The notes under the pieces were generated by a model. The model did no database searches, was not told where the DNA came from, and worked only from the letters and a program-made list of their open reading frames with translations. DNA of 9,200 nt, taken from CAYGZM01 sp964354365 (GTDB taxonomy: Bacteria > Planctomycetota > Phycisphaerae > Sedimentisphaerales > Anaerobacaceae). Position numbers and translations under genes: made by a program. Location of the stretch: positions 1 through 9,200 of the forward strand of contig CAYGZM010000150.1 of assembly GCA_964354365.1 (NCBI GenBank), written 5' to 3'. This document shows positions 6,123-9,200 of the stretch, one piece after another; position 1 is the stretch's first letter, and the number at the start of each line of letters is the position of its first letter.

Positions 6123-6809
6123 ATGCGCTTCGATTACGAGAATCAAATGGTCGTGCCAGCCGAGGCTTGGCTCAAGTCTAAAGGCCTTATGGTCAAGCGT
6201 GAGTTTTCTACGCCTTGGGGCATTTGCGACCTGGTCGGCTGCTCTTTTAACAAGCATAATGTTAAGAAAAGGCTGCGCCTTGGCCAGACAAAACCTATAG
6301 GCCCCCATTTCCGCGTTATGCTTCTCTCACACATCCCGGATGAGGCAGAGAATCGCCCAATTACCGCTCATCGTTTGGTCGGGAAGTTATCAGACTTCTT
6401 TGACGAAGGCCAAGTCATGCTGGGATTGGACCGTCTTCAAAGAGATAGATTCCTCCAGCGTACCCCTCGTGGCACATTCTACAAGGTAAATGGCTGGGTA
6501 CCTCTCCATAAGAGACTAATAGCGGTGGAACTTAAGCTCTCACGAATCACCGAAGTCCTTCATCAAGCCATCGGCCACCTGGAATTCGCCGATGAGTCAT
6601 ACGTCGGCCTGCCGATGCCGATTGCGAAGCGTTTAGTCGCCACCAGTAAAAAAACCGAATTCATCCGAAGCGGAGTAGGTGTTCTTGGCATCGAGCCGAA
6701 CAAATGCAGGATCCTTTTGAAATCGAGGACATCGAAAGGCAATTCAGACGCTGTCATCCAGACACACAGCGTAGAACGTTTCTGGAGAACCCGTTCTAAA
6801 GACAGTTGA
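6123..6809 (+). CDS. Putative PD-(D/E)XK nuclease with winged-helix insert
   Basis: A 228-residue protein not recognised as a named family. Motifs in the right order for the PD-(D/E)XK fold are Glu6 in a first helix (DYENQ), Asp36 (WGICDLVG), Glu136-Leu-Lys138 in AVELKLSR, and Gln148 in a following helix (EVLHQAIGHLEFADE). Strand VGVLGIEP (about 185-192) may close the sheet. Between Asp36 and the ELK motif lie about 100 residues, far more than usual. That stretch reads like a winged helix-turn-helix: helix FRVMLLSHI, helix TAHRLVGKL, a longer helix to about 113, and a wing RGTFYKV. DNA binding and cleavage are inferred, with no membrane segment or signal peptide. TTG 6117 is an alternative start, better spaced (9 nt) from GGAG 6104-6107 but a weaker codon. 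Its 3' end overlaps the convergent operon by 14 bp. The DNA is visibly less GC-rich than dnaA and ftsY, suggesting accessory origin. Confidence 0.6.
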   Translation: MRFDYENQMVVPAEAWLKSKGLMVKREFSTPWGICDLVGCSFNKHNVKKRLRLGQTKPIGPHFRVMLLSHIPDEAENRPITAHRLVGKLSDFFDEGQVMLGLDRLQRDRFLQRTPRGTFYKVNGWVPLHKRLIAVELKLSRITEVLHQAIGHLEFADESYVGLPMPIAKRLVATSKKTEFIRSGVGVLGIEPNKCRILLKSRTSKGNSDAVIQTHSVERFWRTRSKDS

Positions 6810-7974
6810 GCATAAGTTGCTGCGCGACTATCGATGGGTCTCTTCCCGGAGCTTCTGATTTCGGCAATGGGGGTAGCTGTTTTCCCAGAACATAAGCGAG
6901 AGACAGGTCCTCGTACAGGATGTGGGGACGAACTTTCTCATCTGTCTGTTCGATCTTGTCAAACCACATCTTGTAGAATTTAGCTATCTGATCTCTGCTC
7001 CTGTCTTTCGTAACCAATGCGCCAAAGTCCTTCTTCAGTGTGGCCAACTTTCCGTATGCCTCGAATTTCGGATTCAGGCATTTCAGAGCCGCATCTAACC
7101 AACTTCTTAGTTCGACACCGGCAACCGCCCACCTTCTGAGAGGGGGTAGTGCTATTCGTATTTTGCCCCTTATTGCTCCGAAGTCGCCGGAAAGCCTGTA
7201 TTGGTATCCCGTTCCAAGACTAACGGCTGGATACTCACATAGGCTTCGTGCCCACAGAACCAGATTCATCCCCCAGTAAGGCCCGGCGATTACTCTTTCC
7301 TTTGGGAATAGTCGGCGCAAGTCCTCGTGAAAACTGACCAGCGCAGCAAATCTCTTTGGGAATGTACCACTTCCATCTTGATCATATAGGTTCGAATCAA
7401 CCACCCAGACTAAGCTTGCCTGGGCATCCGTGCAACATTTCCTGGCTACTTGAAGCTTCGGCATCCAATTTGTCTTGATCCTCACCTGTCCTGGGTGTGT
7501 AAAGATGAGCGGTAGGACAAACTCCCCGCTAAAGCTTTTAGCTGCTTTCCATTCGTACGCTGCGCGCGCAAGCGCACGATTGACTCTATTTCTGCTATTC
7601 CCCTCTGTAATCGGTAGCTGAGGAACCGTAATCCACTTTGGACTGAACTCATTACATTTGTCGAGGACATTCCCCACAAATAATTTCAGCTTCTCCTCAT
7701 CCGGATTCTTCACGCTATCTGCGGTAGCGAGCAGCATATTCTCTTTGAACTGTGCAATGTAATTGGACCAAGGTGCCCAAGGTTCTCTCCCACGCAAATA
7801 ATACTCGTACCCATCAATTCCCGGATCTATCCATAAAGGTGTGTTCTCCCGATGTTTGCCCCTTATCCTATTGATCTTCTCTAACGGCATTCGGACCATA
7901 CAGGAGTCATGGTAGTGTGCCCTGAAAGTCTCATAATCGGTAATCCCATTTACGAAAGGAATGTGATCTGCCAT
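6796..7974 (-). CDS. Uncharacterised protein, partner of the FRG gene
   Basis: A 392-residue cytoplasmic-looking protein that I do not recognise. It has no signal peptide or membrane span. Several short hydrophobic strands are followed by turns with conserved-looking residues at regular intervals: LWIDPGIDGYEYY (47-59), WITVPQLP (114-121), VLPLIFTHPG (153-162), LVWVVDSN (188-195), VIAGPYWGMN (228-237) and PAVSLGTGYQYR (249-260). This strand/helix alternation could be a TIM barrel, comparable to base-exchange (transglycosylase-like) enzymes, but that is speculative. The C-terminal 130 residues are helical and basic. The start ATG 7974 has AAGGAG 7 nt upstream, which is strong. The upstream FRG gene stops 16 nt before it, so the two are almost certainly one operon and probably act together. 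The stop overlaps the convergent nuclease-like gene by 14 bp. Confidence 0.75.
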   Translation of the reverse strand: MADHIPFVNGITDYETFRAHYHDSCMVRMPLEKINRIRGKHRENTPLWIDPGIDGYEYYLRGREPWAPWSNYIAQFKENMLLATADSVKNPDEEKLKLFVGNVLDKCNEFSPKWITVPQLPITEGNSRNRVNRALARAAYEWKAAKSFSGEFVLPLIFTHPGQVRIKTNWMPKLQVARKCCTDAQASLVWVVDSNLYDQDGSGTFPKRFAALVSFHEDLRRLFPKERVIAGPYWGMNLVLWARSLCEYPAVSLGTGYQYRLSGDFGAIRGKIRIALPPLRRWAVAGVELRSWLDAALKCLNPKFEAYGKLATLKKDFGALVTKDRSRDQIAKFYKMWFDKIEQTDEKVRPHILYEDLSLAYVLGKQLPPLPKSEAPGRDPSIVAQQLMLNCL

Positions 7975-7990
7975 TCTCGCATCTCCTTCT

Positions 7991-8803
7991 CTAATAGATT
8001 CCTGCGTTCTTTTTCAGATAGCTGCATAGATGCTCCAATTCCGGGAAAAGCGACATCTCGTTCACGCCACACAGCTCCAAATCAGCCAGCAGCGATTGCT
8101 TCTGTTCTCTGCATATGCGCAAACATTTCAATCCATTTACTTGCTTGCTCGTTAGTGAAAAATCTCGTGATCCATGAAGAGTGAACACTCCATTCTGGCG
8201 CTCGATTCTATCGCAATTCCACACAGGATTGATGGCGAGGCTTCTTTTTCCACTGGCTATTCGCTTTCCCCCAAGCTTAAAGTAGCCATTGATCAGTTGC
8301 GCATCATCATTGGCATCAAACACTCGCGGCTTTCTTGAATCCACCTTCTTATTCAACTCAATCGGATCCAAGACAAACACCGCACCATCCTCATCTATAT
8401 CTTCACAGCAAGCAAAATAAAGGGCCATCGCACTGCTCTTGGTCCAATCGAGCAAACGCGTGGGTAAACCATGGTGTTGTGCTAACTGTACCCATTTGAG
8501 TTGTTCGGTCGGGGCTGGCCGGTCAGCAAGTCTTACCTCTCCGTACCTCTTGAAATCGGCCAGCAATCCTAACGACTTGGCTCGCTCGTCGAGAATACAG
8601 AACCTCAAGGCCGATGGTGTCAACGTCCATGCGATGCTCCCTTGTCCTCTGTACCAAGATGTCCTCCCTTTTTTCACTAAGTTGTTGAGCTTGTCGAAGT
8701 ATTCGCCCATCCGAGTTACCTTGCCCGGGACTATCGGGCAACCTGGACCAACACCGGCACGTTTTCTCGCTCGTTCGGAAATCTTGACGCCTGCCTTCGC
8801 CAT
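7991..8803 (-). CDS. FRG domain-containing protein
   Basis: A 270-residue protein spanning a complete FRG domain (Pfam FRG). It has the name-giving aromatic-Arg-Gly motif as WYRGQG (50-55), the core LAQHHGLPTRLLDWT (107-121) followed by MALYFACCED, and DGAVFVLDP (139-147). ERQNGVFTLHG (201-211) and the closing LELCGVNEMSLFPELEHL (about 242-259) follow, all in the usual order and spacing. The biochemical activity of FRG proteins is not established to my knowledge. They occur widely in prophages and accessory islands, often next to uncharacterised genes. Start ATG 8803 was chosen over TTG 8806 because GAGGAG ends 6 nt upstream. The short N-terminal extension (1-30) is basic. It is first in an operon with the 392-residue gene 16 nt downstream. 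Family call firm; function unknown. Confidence 0.9.
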   Translation of the reverse strand: MAKAGVKISERARKRAGVGPGCPIVPGKVTRMGEYFDKLNNLVKKGRTSWYRGQGSIAWTLTPSALRFCILDERAKSLGLLADFKRYGEVRLADRPAPTEQLKWVQLAQHHGLPTRLLDWTKSSAMALYFACCEDIDEDGAVFVLDPIELNKKVDSRKPRVFDANDDAQLINGYFKLGGKRIASGKRSLAINPVWNCDRIERQNGVFTLHGSRDFSLTSKQVNGLKCLRICREQKQSLLADLELCGVNEMSLFPELEHLCSYLKKNAGIY

Positions 8804-8838
8804 CAACTACTCCTCACCCCCTATTACGTTGCCAGCCC

Positions 8839-8844
8839 ATTATA
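8839..8844 (-). promoter_or_regulatory. Isolated TATAAT upstream of FRG
   Basis: A perfect -10 hexamer on the minus strand (8844-8839) at a sensible distance (about 36 bp) from ATG 8803. The -35 position (around 8867-8862, ATGAGA) does not match consensus, so an activator or the alternative promoter at 8981-8954 may be used. Confidence 0.3.
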
Positions 8845-8953
8845 CGCCGACACAAAACATCTCTCATAGTCACTTCCCCAAATCCTTCCAGCCCCACCTC
8901 CGTCAAGCTTCACGCCGCCAGATAATCGCCAAGGCGTTCGCTGCGGCCCACCA

Positions 8954-8981
8954 ATTCTACCCAATCCCACAGAAAAACCAA
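8954..8981 (-). promoter_or_regulatory. Candidate distal promoter of the FRG operon
   Basis: TTGGTT (8981-8976), 16-nt spacer, TAGAAT (8959-8954) on the minus strand. The -10 matches five of six and the -35 three of six. It would give a leader of about 145 nt containing the GCCGC/GCGGC hairpin. Confidence 0.3.
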
Positions 8982-9001
8982 GAACCACAATAACAATTTC
9001 T

Positions 9002-9060
9002 CTGTAATACAATCTTGTATCTTCTTGTTTTTTATGCACGTTTTTTCTATTGGGCGATCA
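9002..9060. repeat. 59-bp direct repeat, copy A
   Basis: Identical to 9142-9200 apart from one base (T9005 versus G9145); the 55 bp from 9006 are exact. Inside is the palindrome ATACAA-TC-TTGTAT (9007-9020), then T-rich DNA with TTATGCACG, one base off a DnaA-box consensus. It lies about 200 bp upstream of the FRG operon start. There is no coding potential. Confidence 0.9.
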
Positions 9061-9117
9061 CAACCTCTTTATTATCAATGTGTTATGAGACTTTTTTGCC
9101 AGACGAACTTTTTGGTT

Positions 9118-9140
9118 GCGGCTGAGCGAAGCGAAGCCGC
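9118..9140. repeat. GCGGCT...AGCCGC inverted repeat between the direct repeats
   Basis: GCGGCT (9118-9123) and AGCCGC (9135-9140) flank an 11-nt loop GAGCGAAGCGA. The loop sequence resembles the interior of the ATTGC...GCAAT element at 2108-2137 (GAGCGGAGCGAAGC), so it may be a fragment of a related REP-like repeat. Confidence 0.4.
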
Positions 9141-9141
9141 G

Positions 9142-9200
9142 CTGGAATACAATCTTGTATCTTCTTGTTTTTTATGCACGTTTTTTCTATTGGGCGATCA
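9142..9200. repeat. 59-bp direct repeat, copy B (reaches window edge)
   Basis: The second copy of 9002-9060, displaced by 140 bp, including the ATACAA-TC-TTGTAT palindrome at 9147-9160. It runs to the last base, so its true length and whether a 140-bp tandem array continues are unknown. Confidence 0.9.

Larger units (their letters stand above)
8804..9001. other. Upstream region of the FRG operon
   Basis: About 200 bp between the FRG start and the direct repeat. A minus-strand frame of 71 codons (9039 to 8824, GTG start inside the repeat) crosses it but has a glycine/arginine-rich, non-protein-like composition. GCCGC (8913-8917) and GCGGC (8943-8947) with an inner CGCC-AA-GGCG (8927-8936) could fold in a leader RNA. 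Two promoter candidates are listed separately. Confidence 0.4.

Noticed and set aside
6786..6797. AGAAC-CC-GTTCT palindrome at the convergent gene ends as a bidirectional terminator
   Set aside because: The 5-bp arms are within chance expectation, it lies inside coding sequence, and no T-run follows on either strand.
8824..9039. 71-codon minus-strand frame just before the FRG gene
   Set aside because: It starts with GTG inside the direct repeat, lacks a Shine-Dalgarno, and its Gly/Arg-rich translation does not look like a protein. A leader ORF cannot be fully excluded because it ends 20 nt before the FRG start.
9031..9181. TTATGCACG in both direct-repeat copies as DnaA boxes
   Set aside because: Each copy has one mismatch to the consensus, and two such sites carried by a repeat are not evidence of an origin or of DnaA control.
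9002..9200. CRISPR array
   Set aside because: There are only two copies, the unit is too long (59 bp), and the 82-bp interval has its own inverted repeat. No cas gene is present.

Overview
The window looks like a chromosomal segment of a planctomycete, most plausibly of the Phycisphaerae/Sedimentisphaerales kind. This is an inference from three things. A secreted PmoA-family (DUF6807) protein, a family abundant in planctomycetes, lies beside core genes. DnaA has a compact N-terminal domain of the sort seen in that phylum. The intergenic DNA carries several dispersed repeat types I associate with planctomycete genomes (the ATTGC...GCAAT hairpin, the CACGGGCT/AGCCCGTG hairpin, AAGGCACTAAGGCACCAAGG stutters, and TTCGGATTTCG stutters). 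No ribosomal RNA is present to confirm the taxonomy.

Layout. Left third, minus strand: ftsY (SRP receptor GTPase, GTG start at 2050) is followed 55 bp later by a secreted PmoA-family protein (start 1071, signal peptide) that has its own candidate promoter overlapping the ftsY stop. A 500 to 570 bp divergent intergenic region follows, with one dispersed repeat and a good sigma-70 type promoter (TTGACA-17-TAGGTT) for dnaA. Plus strand: dnaA (best start GTG 2620) and, after 102 bp, a GT-B glycosyltransferase (start ATG 4042). The start codon of the latter lies inside interleaved inverted repeats that could form a pseudoknot.

From 5140 to about 6120 there is no convincing gene. Repeats crowd the first 560 bp, and one strong orphan minus-strand promoter (TTGACG-17-TATAAT) has a palindrome in its spacer. 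Beyond this the DNA is visibly more AT-rich and the genes look accessory. They are a plus-strand protein with PD-(D/E)XK nuclease motifs interrupted by a winged-helix-like insert (6123-6809), and, convergent with it and overlapping by 14 bp, a two-gene minus-strand operon. That operon encodes an FRG-domain protein (7991-8803) and an unrecognised 392-residue protein (6796-7974) with a pattern that might be a TIM barrel. The window ends in a 59-bp near-perfect direct repeat, spaced 140 bp, whose second copy runs to the last base.

The core genes (secretion targeting, replication initiation, glycosylation) are ordinary. The candidate for something undescribed is the FRG/unknown operon with the adjacent nuclease-like gene. 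Its arrangement resembles a defence or mobile-element accessory module, but nothing in the sequence proves that role.
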